Source: Yamagishiella unicocca (lineage: Eukaryota > Chlorophyta > Chlorophyceae > Chlamydomonadales > Volvocaceae). From it: a DNA stretch of 64,000 nt. The notes under the pieces were generated by a model, which saw only the letters and a program-made list of their open reading frames with translations, did no database searches and was not told where the DNA came from. The translations under genes and the position numbers were made by a program. Each line of letters opens with the position of its first letter. Positions within the stretch are counted from its first letter, which is position 1. The stretch covers positions 62,001 to 126,000 of the forward strand of contig BDSL01000071.1 in the NCBI GenBank assembly GCA_003116995.1. Reading direction: 5' to 3'. This document shows, one piece after another, positions 1-13,900 of this stretch.

Positions 1-3000
1 GGCCCGTTCGCAGTCCCATCAGGAGGTGCCGCAACGCCGCTCGACACCTGCTGCATGCGTGACAAGAGACGCACACATTGTGTGATAATATCAAAATTAA
101 TATGCAACCGGACGTTGCTTTCATATCCTCGGCGGTCGATAGCTGTCGGCACCACGCACAGACGTACTCCGCCTGACCGAGCCAGTTTTGTTGCACAGCG
201 CGTGCGCTACACTGCGGCTGCACCCCTCACGCCAAGCCACTCTCATCATGTAGATGACTGTGTCCTGTACGGCGCCTCGCAGCATGATCCATTGATTCCG
301 AGGAATCAAGGGCTGTAACGTACTTTGCGCTGCTCGCAGCACCTTCGTTCCCTCAGCGGGTCAACGCAGGGCTAATGGCCATCCAGGCCACCTCTTGGGC
401 TTGGGCCACCTGAAAATGGCACGTTGTGCTCGGTGCTCATCAGCACCCGCCAAGTTGATGACGCACCGGCAAGGTGCTTGTGTCGTCAGTCGTAGCTGGA
501 CGAGCGGTGCAGCCACTGTCTTGGCGCTGCTGCAACGCGCCAATCACTGGGGGTCCTGGCACGCCGACTATAGCGTCCGCAGACTCTGGACCCTCAGCGC
601 CACTTGGCGACGCCGTGCCCAGCTTGGGAGGGCATGCTGACCCCTCGTTTCCGGTGTTGGCGTGGACCTGCCAAGAACGTCGTAAGCCGGTAGAGGCAAA
701 AGTAGAGAGTTGCAGGATAGACAAGGCCCCGGGAGGAATGAGTCGCAGCCCTGCTAGCCGACCCAAATTTAAGCCTTAGCTGTACCAGCGTGCCCAATCT
801 GTGCTTGCGTCGCGCGCCGGCCTCATACTTTGGTGTTACCCTCAACTGCGACGGCCTGGCTTAGCCTACTAGCTGCATTTAAAACATTATAAGCGAACAC
901 TGTTTACCGACGACACCGCCTCCCAAGGTGCGAACCTTTTACGTTTAAAGAGGCAAGCGGCTGGCTAGCACATCATCTATTCTTACCGCATTACTGGCGC
1001 CACAGCCCATTTATTTAATTTCAAGTTGCTGGTTTAAGCAGGCAAGCGTTCAGGGCTCATTCGTGACAAGCAGATTTCAGGCAACTCCAACCACAGGGGC
1101 GCATACATGTTTATAATTTGTATAAAAGATAAACATAATATATGGCTACTTTGATATGTACAGATGCGTCTTTGTTGACGCGTTGGGGCTCCTAATTGGG
1201 GTTTGTGACTTTCAGGATCCAGTCCTGCTTCGATGCGCCTTAATACACGCCCTCGCGCATGTAGGTGTATGCAGACTACGAACTACATGATTGATTCGTG
1301 CTTAATTGGGCCATGTTTTGGCTTGGAGGCCAGGCTGTAATTGCACAGTAGTGACATATGATAGCAGACGGTTGGCGATGAAGGGCGACACCACAGCCGC
1401 ACCCCTCAGGACATGGCCAGGTAGCCAGGTAGCCAGTTTTCTCCCATGTTCGACAGTAACCAAATAGCTACAATGTTCGATCGTATGGGAACTAGGAATC
1501 TCATTTCTAACCACAGCTATGTCGCCACGGCACTCCAGAGGAATAATGCTGACGCCTCGGCGCCTACACCCCTGCACAGACAGTCTCTGGGCCCTGGGTG
1601 CAAAAGGGAGGCGGGCGGAAATGCACGTCCTTAGATGTACGGCTCAAAGGCACCGTGGCGGCAGTCCCTCAAGCACAGAATGCCAGGTGCATGGATGGAT
1701 TCACGGGGCCGCTGGCGGCGTGCACAGCTAAACAAAAACACGCACACGGCATCCTGCCTGCGGCTGCAACGACGTCTGTTGGGCCATTCATTGGGGTACC
1801 GGTAGTAGAGCACCATCAGGGAATGGAATTGCGAAGAGATATGTTATCGCAATGGGCTAAGACCTATGAGAGGCGATGAGAGGTTGAGATCGGCGATTCA
1901 AGCAGCGCGCTGCGATATTTACAATAGCCCAGAAACGGCGACACAGGGCGGGCGGCATCGGGACCAAGAAGCCGCCTGTTCGGCTCCTTCCACTCCATGC
2001 ATTATCTAATATGTTCTTTTAGGCATCACCCTGACGAACTTTTATCGACTACCAAGTAATAAGTACTATTACCAACCACTTGAGAGCTCCCGACACACTG
2101 AGGCCACCCGAGTCACACGGCTCAGGCGCAGTACGTACACCGCCAAGCTAAACCAGAAATCGAAAAGTGTGGATAAGAGAGCAAAATCCGCGGAGGGCAC
2201 CCCACGGAGGCACCCCACAGAGCCAAAGAGCCGTCCTTAAGAGGAGCCCCTGCTGCAAGCCCCTCATGTTGACGCTGTGAGCTGGCTTGGAGCCCCTGCG
2301 TGGACCTTCATTCGCCAAAACCATAACCTCAACACACTTTGACGCGTCTCACTTACTGCTCATTTCAGCCTCTTAACTGCCGTTGCCTTTCCTCGACTTA
2401 AACCTACTTACATCGCCATTCTGCACGGCGGCTTGCTTGCAACCAACCAAACGCGATACACTGCAGCCGCTCTTGCCTCCAGCACATTACGTACCATGCT
2501 TGGCATCTTCCACGCAAACTTACATCACACATAAGCAAACACAGCGGATGCTACTATACAGGTCCGGCGGGAAAGATTAAGAGTCCCCAACACCAGCAGC
2601 GAGGGTTAATACAGGTAATGTAGAGGTTTTCCGCAGCCTTAGGGAGAGTACATTTGCTTGCGTGTTAGGAAACAAGCCAAGTACGGCGCCAGCAAAATTG
2701 GTAATAGACAGCGCGGCTCTCTTGCCACTAATAACCGATGGACTGCTACCCGGTCGGCAAGACCGCATCCGCCGGAGAAGAACTTCTATCTATCTAGGCG
2801 CCAGTCAGCAGCAACATGGGCCCCTTTAAACGCTGTGCTACCCGATGACAAAGCACCGGCCGTGGTGCGCTGATGATTTCACTATTCTCATATCGCCCAA
2901 GCCTCCCAGATTCGTGCTTCGCTGCGGCACATGAACCTACCAGAAACCGTACAACCGCCTATTGTAAACATCATTTGCTGTTCGGATACAAACCGGATAC

Positions 3001-3022
3001 AGTCCTAAAAACGCCGCCTAAC
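1..3022. other. Intergenic region, mostly no recognisable gene
   Basis: AT-richer than the downstream gene and without a convincing spliced reading frame. The short open frames on both strands lack family features. One frame reads into a TGA at 60-62 and is followed by TGTAA at 314-318, so the first 62 bases could be the last exon of a plus-strand gene lying mostly outside the window; this is a guess. The 3' part should contain the 3' UTR of the minus-strand TCP11 gene. Confidence 0.4.
2520..2524 (-). terminator. Candidate poly(A) signal (TGTAA) of the TCP11 gene
   Basis: TTACA on the plus strand reads TGTAA on the minus strand, the usual green-algal poly(A) signal. It lies about 500 nt beyond the TCP11 stop codon, a normal 3' UTR length for this group. 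A second copy lies at 2408-2412. No TGTAA was seen closer to the stop. Confidence 0.4.
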
Positions 3023-6000
3023 CTAAATCTCGTCCACACCTTCCACGTCAGCAGCCGCTGCGCCCGTGCCTGCGCCCTGCTGCACCTGCTGGGTGCCCGC
3101 TGCAGGGAGGGCCTGCTCAGCCGCCTGGCGAGCAGACTGCTCAGCCTGCGGCACACCACACCGCGCACAGGGCATGTTGGGGGTTGCTGCAGCTCCTGGG
3201 AGCACACGGGTCGTACGTTTCGGCGTGGTATCGTGCGTAGACAGATACAGGCGCTGGCTACTCGCTTTGGTGTCCTTAACACAGCTATATAGGCATCATC
3301 CAACATGGACAGTTGTTCACCACCGTTAAAATACAAATACAAATACCTTTTGAGAGGATACTTTGCCTTTGGCCACCAGTGCGTTGTTTGATGAAAGCTA
3401 CCGGTACTTGTTAGAGCGTGTTTGCCCTTGGAAAAACGTTGTGTTAATGATCGAGGAAAACATCTTGGAAACTGTGTATCTAAGGCGCAAAGACCTACGT
3501 ACTTCCAGGCTAGCACCACATGTAAGATACCCCTTCCATCCCTCCTTGCCGTCTTCCGCGAGAGTACGCCGCCTCTCCCCACACCGCCATCCCGCGCCGC
3601 GCCCACTCCCCCACACCCCAGCATGTGACGTACCTCCAGAATGCCTCCGTACAACTTCTCGTACACCTCGCCATGTACGGCCTCATTGACGGCGCACAGC
3701 GCCGATAGTTGCTCTCCCAGCGCCGCCACATCAGGAGCCAGACCCGAGGCCCCCACACGGCCCAGCAGCGCTGCCGAGGCCGCCGACGCCACCGCTGCAC
3801 CGCCGCCGCCGCCGGCTGCAGGCTCTGGCCCTAGCGCCAAGTGCAGCAGCAGCACGGCGGCCAGGGCGTTGGTGATGGAGCGGAACGCCCCGGAGGCGGG
3901 GTCCACCAAGCCCTGGAAAGCAGCAGCAGGCCGGCGGGGTGGACGGCATGGGGTTGAGCCGGCCGGGTTTCGGAGCAGGAGGCGAGCAGCCGGCGCAGGC
4001 ACCGACGGCGTCAGTAGGAAGAGCTAAGCCCATCCACCATTTTATACCGCAGTCTCCGGCTCACGGTGCAACGCGCAGTACGGCACCGCAACCGTACACC
4101 AACCGTAATAACGGTGGCGGATCCCGGACCCCTCCCTCCCGCCCCCGTGCGTGCGCACCATGAAGGCACTCCGGAGCCGTGCCTCCGCCGCGGCGTCTCC
4201 TGCCACGCCCGCCAGCGCCACTAGCTCGGTGGTGAGGTCCGGCAGCCGCATGCCCGGGTCCGCAACCACCACCAGCAGCCGCCGGGCAGCGGAGGAGCGA
4301 GCGGCGGGACCCCACGCAGAGGCGGCGCTGGCGGCGGCCGCCGCTGCGGCGGCGGCGTCGGGGGCGTCGGCCCTGGCGGCCGCCGCCGCTGCGGCACGGA
4401 TCTGCGTGACCAGCAGCAGGCCTGCGGGGCGCAGTGGGTGAGTGGGATGGGCCAGGGAGTGGAGGTTCGAGGGAAACCCGTGGATGTCCGAAAAAACGTT
4501 TGAAACAGAAGTTTTGAGATGCATGCTGGAGTGGAGGGAGTGGAGGTGGGATGGGCCAGGGAGTGGAGGAGGAGGGGGAGGGAGTGGAGGAGGAGGGGGA
4601 GGGAGTGGAGGACAGAAGGAGAGGTATCGGAAAACAGGGGACTCGAGTGCGGCGCTCCCCTCCCTCCCCGCCCAAACCCTCACCAGCCGTCACGACCACC
4701 AGCTGCTGGAACTGGTTCTGCGCCGAGTGCAACCTCTCGCCGTCCCACAGCAGCGTCTCCGCCAGCGAGGGGCCCACAGCGGGCGAGTCGGACGACACCA
4801 GCGCAGCCAGCCCGCAGCGAACAACCCACCGCCAGGGCGCGCCGCTGTCAGGCCCCACCGGCACCACCGGCGGTACGGCAGCCGCCCGAGCCCGGGCCTC
4901 CGCCGCTGCCGTACCGCCGGCGGCGGCGGCGGCGCCGCCGCCGCCGCCAGGCGGCGCCCGCAGACCCGCACGGAGGCTCATCGGCACCCCCGCAGTAGCC
5001 CTCGCCGAGGCTGCAGCTACAGCCGCTCGAAGGTCGACCCCCTGGCTGTTGATGTACTGGGCGATGCCGCCGGCGGCGGAGTGGCTGCGCTGCAACCAAG
5101 CGGCGGCGCGCGGCAGCGCCTGTCGCAGCGGCGGCACGGGGGGTGACGGCTGGGGCTGGGGCTGAGGCTGGGCAGGCGGGGCGCCGGCGGGGGCAGGGCT
5201 GGCGGGCTGGTGTTCCTGCAAGCCGAAGATGGTGGCGAACTTGGATTTCAGGTAGGCGACCGCGCCGTCCGTTTTGAGGCTGGCGGCCAGGGCCTGCAAC
5301 GGCGGGGGAGGCGGCGGGAGGGCAGACGAAGGGCAGAGGCGCCATCAGCGAGAGTTTATACCAAGAAGGAGAGGCTGTGGGTGATGGTGGCTACGGCAGG
5401 AGGGGAGGGTGTGGGACCTGTCCGGCGAGGCGAAGTGCATGCGTGCACGATGGCGTTGCTTTGTGGGTGCTGGGGAAGGCGTCTGAGGAGGGGTCCTCGG
5501 GCAAAGGTAACTCTAGCCGCACCCGATCCCCGCTTCAGATCCCGACCCGCTCATCTCCGCTACCCTCACCTGCAGCCGTCCGTTGGCGGCGTCCACCTTA
5601 AGCAGCTTCACCTGCGCCGCCAGCAGCCGCAGAGCACGACCCACAGCCGCCGCCAGCGGCGGCGGCGGCGCCGCCGTACGGCCCCCGCCCTCTTGCCGCC
5701 ACCGCTCGTCCTCGTCCTCGTCGTCGTCGCTGTCCATGTCAATGTCGCTGCCCTCCGTGTGCTGCTGCAGCTTCTGCTGCTGCTGGTGTTGCTGCTCCGC
5801 CCAGGAGGTGAGCGCAGCCGTGAGGCGCTCCCGCATTGTGGCGTGTGCCGCCAGCGCCGCAGCCTCACGGGCCGGGGCGCCCGCCGCCACCAGCAGCGCA
5901 GCCAGCCGCTGCAGCACCGCAAGGGCCCGCTGCACCGCCGCCACGGCGGCGGCGCCGGCGCCGGCGCCGGCGGCGCCCTCTATTTCTGCGCGCAGCGCCG

Positions 6001-7938
6001 CTTCCCGGTACTCGGCGCGCAAGGAGGTGGCCTGAAATTGGACGGGGGTACGGGAGGAGACCCGTGGGTCGGCACTGAAAGCCAAAAACGAGAAGGAAAG
6101 GTGGACGAGAAAAGGACGGTCGTGTGGGGACCTCGCATGCGAGGTGCGTCAAGAGGGGAAGGGAGGAGGAGGAGGGGGCGAGGAGGAGGAAAGAAGGAGA
6201 GGGGCCGGGAAATAAGGGGCTCGAGTGCGGCGGCGGCGAGGGACAAGGCAGCGGCGTGGGGGGGGCATGCGCCTCTTACGGCTTCAGCCGCACCTGTGCT
6301 GGGTTGGTCATGACGGAGGCGATGTCGGCCGCCACCTCGCTCATCAGCGGCGCCAGCAAGGAAGCCAGGCGCGCAACCGCCGACCCGCGGGTCGCTCCCG
6401 CCTGCTGCGGGGCCTGCATCGCGGCAGCCAGCCCTAACGCCACGTTGTCCCAGAAGGCGCACTCCGCGATGGCGGCGGTCCTGTCCGGCCGGGACGTCGG
6501 GCGTGGGGACGTCGTAAGCGGCAGGCAAGGATTCGAACGGGGGTTCGGGACCCGGGCGCCGCCGCAAAAAAAACGTGTTTTTTTACTCGTACACGGGTTT
6601 CCTCGCCACCCCGCCGCCCCTACCTACCTGCTCCGCAGCGTGCCGATCAGCTGGTCCTGGCTCATGGACTGGAGCTCCTCGGCCCCGGGGGCGGGGCCCA
6701 GCACAGCCAGGCCGCCCACGTCCTGGTAAGAAAGGGGCCGGGCTCAATTAAGATGAGGTTGTGCAGGAGCCACTCTAAAGCCCTAAACACACATCGACGT
6801 GCTGCGCGCCGTACCGCAGGTGGCAGCGCGATGTGCGGGCGTCGAATCAGGACCCCGAGCCGGCAGCTCATGCCCCCGCACCCTCACCACTGGGATAGAA
6901 AAAGCCCTTTCTACGTCCGCAGCCCCGCGCCCCCCGCCCCACCGCACCTGCTCCATGGCGGCAACGGCCCGGCCCCAGGCGGCCTCCGCGTCCGCAGCAG
7001 GCAGCCTGCAACCCCCCACACACCCGGGGAGAGGGTCCAGGGAGGGGAGGGGGGCACACATGTAGGATAATCCGGAAGAGGGTCCAGGGAGGGACGGGGT
7101 CCAGGGAGGGGACGGAGTCCGGGGAGGGGATGGAGTCTAGGGAGGGGATGGAGTCTAGGGAGGGGACGGGGGCACACACGTGGGACAGGGGGGCCCGTGC
7201 GCTGATGTACTAACTGCACCAGTGAGCCGCGAAACTCCGAGCGGGTGTGCCGATGTGTGTGTTTTAAGTAAGCTGAGCCGCCGATGTGTGTGTGCGTATA
7301 TGTGGCGGGGTGACGGCGGGGTGACGGTGGGTGGGGCTCCAGGCGTCTGTGATAATGGGGCCACACACACACACACAAGCCGTCCGTCCCTCCGCCCCGA
7401 AACCACCCACCTGTACGACCCGGTGTTTGCCCCCAGCAGCATCTCGTGTACCATGGCCGCGTTGCTCACCAGCGCCGCCTCCAGGGGGGCCGCGGGGGAC
7501 AGCACTGAGGCGCTTAGGGAGCCGGGGGACCTGCGGGCCGGGGGCAGGTTCAGGGAGGGGGGTTGATAAAAGAAATCCGCGAATCCACGGCCGACAAACC
7601 AAGGGCGATGACGACGGGGTCCCAGAAGACGGAAGCGCTGAGGAATCGTAAGAGAACGGGAGGGGGGCAATCTGCGCCCAGGGAGGATAAAACCTGTGCA
7701 CTGACAAAGATGGCAAAGAGCACTACCGGTATAGCTGGAAGGATGAATAATAACAGGGGGTGGAGAGGGGGAGAGGAGGGGGGCGTCGGGGTAATGCCGT
7801 ACCTGGGGCTAGCCGCCATGGGGGAGGCAGCCGGGGACATGGAGCCGGCAGCGCCACCACTGCCACCCGCTGCTGCCGCGGAGGGGCGCGGAGGGGCGGG
7901 TATGGGCGCACTGGCGGGCAGGGTGCGAGGCGCCGGGG

Positions 7939-7969
<31 letters not shown>

Positions 7970-10900
7970 CGTGGCGGCGGCGGTGGCGGTGGCGGCGGCG
8001 GCGGCGGCTGGTGACGGCGCCGCCACCGGCGTCACGGTCACTGGCAGCATCAGGGGTGACGGCGGCGTGGCCTGACGGGTGAGGCCCGCGGTCGTGGTTC
8101 CGGAGCCGCTGCGTGCAGGGGGGGTGCCCGGGGGTCCGGACATACCCGTGCCGCTGAGTCCGCTGCGGTGAGGGCTGCGCCTGCGGGGGTAAGGGGGCGG
8201 CACAGAGAGGAGTTCGTTGATCGTTGGGAGTTCGTTGGGACCGGTTCTTCGTTAGGGCATCACTGAGAGGTGACCGTTATCGCAACCAACCAGACTTTGT
8301 AGCCATCCGTGCTGAGGGCCATTGAAGCCCTCCGCCTGTGTATGGGCTTTGGCCCCTTTGCACCCCTTCGACTCCCTCCCACCCCTTCGACTCCCTCCCA
8401 CCCCTTCGACTCCCTCCCAACCCTTCTGCCCCCTCCCACCCACCTGGTGGGCGAGTCCACGTCCGTGGTGTCCACCTCGCTGACACTTGCGGAGGCGGAG
8501 GCGCTGCCGCTACCCCAGCCACCGCCCCGCTCAGCCAGCTCCGAAGCCACGACACGCCGGCCGGCCTCCAGCGCCGCCTGCAAGGGAGCGTAGAAACACG
8601 AGCATAGGGGTGGGGTTGGGGGTGGGGGTGGTGAGGCAGGGGGGGCGGGCGAGCAGGCGGTGTCTGGTACGGCGCGATGATGTCATACGGTACGGCAGTA
8701 GTCGGGAGAGGTCGGCACGAGGTAACGCCATGATGGTGCCGTACAGTGCCGTACAACTGAGCCCCACGCGCATCGCCCGGCTCGCCAGATTCCCCTCCTC
8801 ACTACATGCACCCCACCCTTGACCCCACCACGGGTCTTCCACTCTTCCTCGCAATCCTTCACCCTATCCTTCACCCCACACTTCTACCCACCCCCACCCC
8901 TCACCCCACACTTCACCCCGCCCTTCACCCCACCACACGCACCCCACTCTTCACCCTAGCTCCATGCACAGCACCCTTGACCCCGCCCTTGACCCCGCCC
9001 TTGACCCCACCCTTGACCCCGCCCTTGACCCAACCCCTCACCCCGCCCCTCATCCCACCTCCAGCCGCCCCAGCCCCTCCTCGCCACCCAGCTTCGCGAC
9101 CCGCTCCCGCAGCAGCGACTGGTCGTGGGCCACCTGCGCAATGACGGCCTGGAAGCAGCCGGGGGCGGGAGGGAGGAGGTCTCGGAGCGGACCCATGAGT
9201 GCCTTGTCGCCACGCGCAATTTGCTGTCCGGAAGTCAAGATCTAGGGAACCCTAATCAACGGCATGTGCGTTTCTGGTGACGCTGAAGGATGCGTTCCTG
9301 GCAGCGCCCCCGCGACTATTGCGAAACCATTCAACCCCTCCTCCGCATCCATCCTAGTCCACGGGTTTCCCTCAACCCCCCGCCCTCCAGCTCCTCCCGC
9401 CCGCCCCTCCCCCCCCCCACACACCTACCTGCAGGTCGCTGCTGCGGCGCACTCGCTCCGAGTTGGGGTCACCGCGGCACTTGCGCAGCATGGACGCCTC
9501 CAGGGCGGCGGCGCAGCGCACGAGCTCGGACTGCAGGGAGGGGGGCGGGCTGAGTGGGTTACGCCTTGTGTGTGTATGTGCATGTCGACGAGTTGGATTC
9601 TTGGACAGGCGGGAGGCGGCGGATCGGTAAGGGCGGTGTGCAATGGGCGGTAGCGGTAGCTGCAGGGAGCTGGAGGAAGCTGGAGGAAGCATCCCTGGAG
9701 CATCCCTGGAGCGTGCAGCCCCTCGACCTGGACGTAGGCTATATTTGACCAAATCGCAAGACCCGGCTGCCCCGGACCCGGCTGGCCCCCCCCCGCTCAC
9801 CTCCAGGGAGGCCGCGTCTGCGCCCTTCCACGCCACGAACTGGTCCAGGTAGCGCAGCCAGGCGTCGTCGAACTGCACCAGCAGGGAGCCTGACGGGTGG
9901 GCACGGACGGGGCAGCGGCTCGGCGGTGGGTCGGTGGGTCGGCGAGCGCTTCCCTGTGCTAGGGTTGCCATCGCTGACAGCCTGGCAGCACTCTCCAAAC
10001 ATCTCACCCACATCCCCATCCTTCAGCTCACCCATCGTCGTGTAGATCGACGGCGTCGACGGCGACGGCGGAGCTTCCGCGCCGCCGCCGCCGCCGCCGG
10101 ACGCCGCCGCCGTTGCCGCCGCCCTGCGCCGTCGCATCAGCTCCTCCATGCCCCGCGCCACAGGCGAAGCCGCCAGGTAGCTGGGCGCCGACCCATGGGG
10201 CGACAGCGCCACGGGGCTGTCGCTCGTCCCACGCAGCGGGGTCCCCGACGGATCCGGTTGTACGACAATGATTCGCTCCAGGAGGGCCTCAAAGCGGGAC
10301 ACGAGCTCACGGGCGGCTGCAGCCAGCGCCGCCTCGCGAGCACCTGAGGGGGATTCACAACAAGGGCGGGGGGTAGGAGGAGGCGCAATGGGGTTTCGGT
10401 GCCACGTCAACCCCCCTACCGCCGTACACCGTACACCCCTACGTGCCACGTCACCGGCCCCTACCGCCGTACACTGTACCCTATGTGCCACGTGTCACCC
10501 GACGTGGATGCGCCCACCTGCTCCCGAGAACACCACCTCGGGGTGCTTGACGATCATGAAGGCGCACAGCAGCACCCGGGGAGGGTAGCGCTCCAGGGGG
10601 GCGTCGCGAGGGGCGCGCGGGAACAGGCGCCGCAGCAGGCGAGAGGCGTTGGTGGCGGCGGGGCCCTGCTGGCTCTGGCCCTGCGCCCCGCCCTGGCCGC
10701 CGGGTGGTGCAGCCAGGCGGGCAGCCAGGCGCTGCTCCAGTCGCCGCATCAGCGCCTGGAGGCGGTTATCGAGGAAACCCGTGTAAAACCCGTGTACGAG
10801 TTTACAAAACCGTTTGTGACATAACGCTTGTCAATGCGTGCTGCAGGCAAGTGGACCCTGGCGCTCCATCGGGGCTTCGGAGAGGTGGTGACGGTGGATA

Positions 10901-13900
10901 GGGCGTAGGGTGGTGCCGGAAGCGAAGAGCAGGCAAGGCGCGGGGGGGCTCCGTACCCCGTACTCCAGAGCCGTAACCCCAGTGCCCCGGCTATCTGTAC
11001 GACCTGAGCCGGCCTCCATACCGCCATCCGCTCATTCCCCCACCCCACAAGGGACCCACCCCACCCCAAAAGCTCCCATACCGTCACCCCCACCCCACAA
11101 GGGACCCATCCCACAACCCATCCCACAAGAGACCACACCAGCGCACCTGCGTCGCCTTGAGGGTGGCGGGGGACCTCAGCGCCGAAGCGAACCGGTCGAA
11201 CCCGTCGCCCTCGTCCCCCTGCGCCTGCTCCGGCCTGCCCAGACCGATCACCACGCTGCAGCTGGCGGCGCCGCCGGAGCCAGCTTTCGGCCGGGGCGGG
11301 ACGTCGATGGCGCCGGCCGCGCGCGCCGCGTCCTCTGCCGCCCCCTGCTGCCGCTGCCGCTGCGGCGACGGCGGCTGCGGCTGCGGCAGGCGGAGGTCCG
11401 TCGCGCCCTGCGCCACAAACGCCTCAGCCAGCACGCGAGTGGTGCGCTTCGCCTCCACGAAGTGCCGCCAGCCCTGCTGCAGCCGCCTGCTGCTGATGGA
11501 GCGGCGCAGCCCCTCCAGCCGGCTAGACGTCTCCGCCGCCTCCGCCACCTCCGCCTCCGCCACCTCGGTGGCCGCCACAATTATCGCGGCCGGCTTCGGA
11601 GCGAGGTGGTTGCTCTTGACCGTTGCCGCGGGCAGCTGGTCGCTCGCGGTAACGCCGCTAGCAGCGGCGTCGGGAGTCGCCGCCGCCGCCTCTGCCGCCG
11701 CCTCCAAAAGTACGGCACTCGCCGCCTCCGCCGCCTCGGCCTCCGCCTCGGCCGCCACGACGGCCACCGCCGCCTCCGCCGCCGCCTCCTGTAGGGACAG
11801 CTCGGCGGAGGACAGCGCCTCAGCCGACGACGACGACGGGCCGTCGGTGCTGTGGGGGGTGGACGTTGAGGACGCCGGGCCGGCGGCGGCGGCGGCGGCG
11901 GCGGTGCGCAGGGGCCGACGGTCCTGGCGTCGACTACGGGCTGTCTCAAGTTTCAGGTCCAGCGCCTGGTGGGGTCGCAAGGGGACCCCGTGGGATGTGG
12001 GGGATACAGGCGCAGGGCGGTTGGGGCAGGGCCAGGAGGGGCCAGGCGAGACGTGGTGCTGCCGTAGCAGCGGAACCGTAACAGGCGGCGCCTTCACCTC
12101 CGCCTCCCCCCAGCAGCCCGCGGGAGCAGATGCAGCCACCCATCATGGCAGGACTCAAAAGCAGCCACGATCGATTACCCCAGCTAAGCATTGTCCGCCG
12201 CACCTGGCGGCGCGACTCGATCTCCTGGGTCTGCATCTCCCGGGTCAGAGCTCCTTGGGTGCGAGCTCGCTGAACCTGCGCCGGGGGTTGAGGCCCAGCG
12301 TGTTGTGTGGGGGTGTTTTTAAGCTCTGTTCGGGGGAATGTTTGATGAGTGGGCCGCCCCGGAAACGCTGCGGCCACGCAAGGTGGAGGGCGCGCCACGC
12401 CTATACGCGGGCGAAGATCTGGCGATCGGCGTGTACGGCTTGTACGGCATGGGGGCGCGTCCTCCCTCCCCACGCCCCGTTTATAATTCGCATGCTCTCA
12501 GTTTGCAATACCGGTAAGAGTGTTCAATAAGCTCCGGGCCGGAGGGCAGAGCCCTTCGTCTGGAATTCTGTGTGACTGAGATAAGCCTCGCGCGGACCCG
12601 TTTTTAAGGTAACTGAACTAACGGATTGTCGAAAAGCGTTCCTCCTTTCCTCCTAGGTTTTGCTTCTTCCTACGCGTTTCCTCTCAACCCTCCCACCTTG
12701 CTGGCCGCCCTGGCGGCTCTCCTCGCCAGCCGGGCCTCCCTCTCGCTGGTGGCTGTCTGCAGCCGGGCCTCGAGGCGGCTGCGCTGCTGCTCCGCCCCCG
12801 CGGCGGCGCGCTCCTGGCTGCTGACCTGCGCATGGCGGCACACTTCCGTTTGTTTGTGTGTGTGTGTGTTTCTGTCGGCAACGAGGTTGCGGCGTGGTGG
12901 TTCAGTGAGGGATGAAGGAGGCAGGTGAACGCACGGGGCGGTAGCACCCCACCAGCACCCCCCACAAGCCCCTCCCACCAGCACCAGCCACCAGCACACC
13001 CGTCGGCCGTGGATTCGCGGATCCTCTTTTACTCCCACCAGCACACTCCCCACCAGCACCACCACCACCACCCCGCGGCACCACCACCCCACCAGCACCC
13101 CTGCGCCCAACCAGCACCCCCTCCACAGCACCCCACCAGCCGGCTCAGCACCAGCTCGTGCTCAGCCCGCAGCCGCTCCCGCTCCGCCTCCCGCAGCGCC
13201 AGCCGACGGCTCTCGGCCGCTGCGAGGTCCGCCTCCAGCCTCTCCGCTGCGGCCGACGTGCGCTCCGCTGCGGCCGCGGCGGCGCGACCGGCGGCCCCCT
13301 CCCGGCGCTGGCTGGTGGCGGCGGCGCGGCGCTGCAGCTCGGCTAATGTGGCGGCGCGGTTGGCGTCAGCGGCCGCCAGGCGGTCCTGGGACGCAAGCGG
13401 TTGAGGCGGTCGAATCAGGTGGATAATCGGGCAGGGCGGTCGAGTAAGGTGGATAATCGGGCAGGTGGATAATCGGGCAGGGCGGTCGAATCAGGTGGAT
13501 AATCGGGCAGGGCGGTCGAGTAAGGTGGATGATCGGGCAGGGCGGTCGAATCAGGTAGGCAATTGTGCAGGGCGGTAGAGTTAGGTGCCAAGGCCGCGTG
13601 GTGTTTGGCTCCGGGCTGTTGAGAGGAGAGGATTCTAGTGGAGCGACCCGTGGGTCGGCGTGCGTTGCTCTCGCTTCCGCGCTGGGCTGCGGTTTGCGGC
13701 GAAGGAAAGCGGCCACGAAAAGGGATAGTGGAGGCCGCGGAGTGATCGTGTGAGGCAAAGCGAGGTCAATCATGACTGTCATGCGTGCGCGGAAAGTGCT
13801 CCGAGTTCCTCCCATGCCGATGTGGAGGGGTTGAGAAACGACAGGAAGGACCACGGCAGGGTGAGGGAGTGCAAGCCCTGTGGGCTGCTAAGCGCCGGTT

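Noticed and set aside
5210..6313. 367-aa plus-strand open frame
   Set aside because: Arg/Gly-rich shadow over two TCP11 exons and an intron; long only because stops are rare in GC-rich DNA.
11157..12530. 457-aa plus-strand open frame
   Set aside because: It is the antisense shadow of the large Ala-rich TCP11 exon; no own domain, and minus-strand splicing and homology explain the region.
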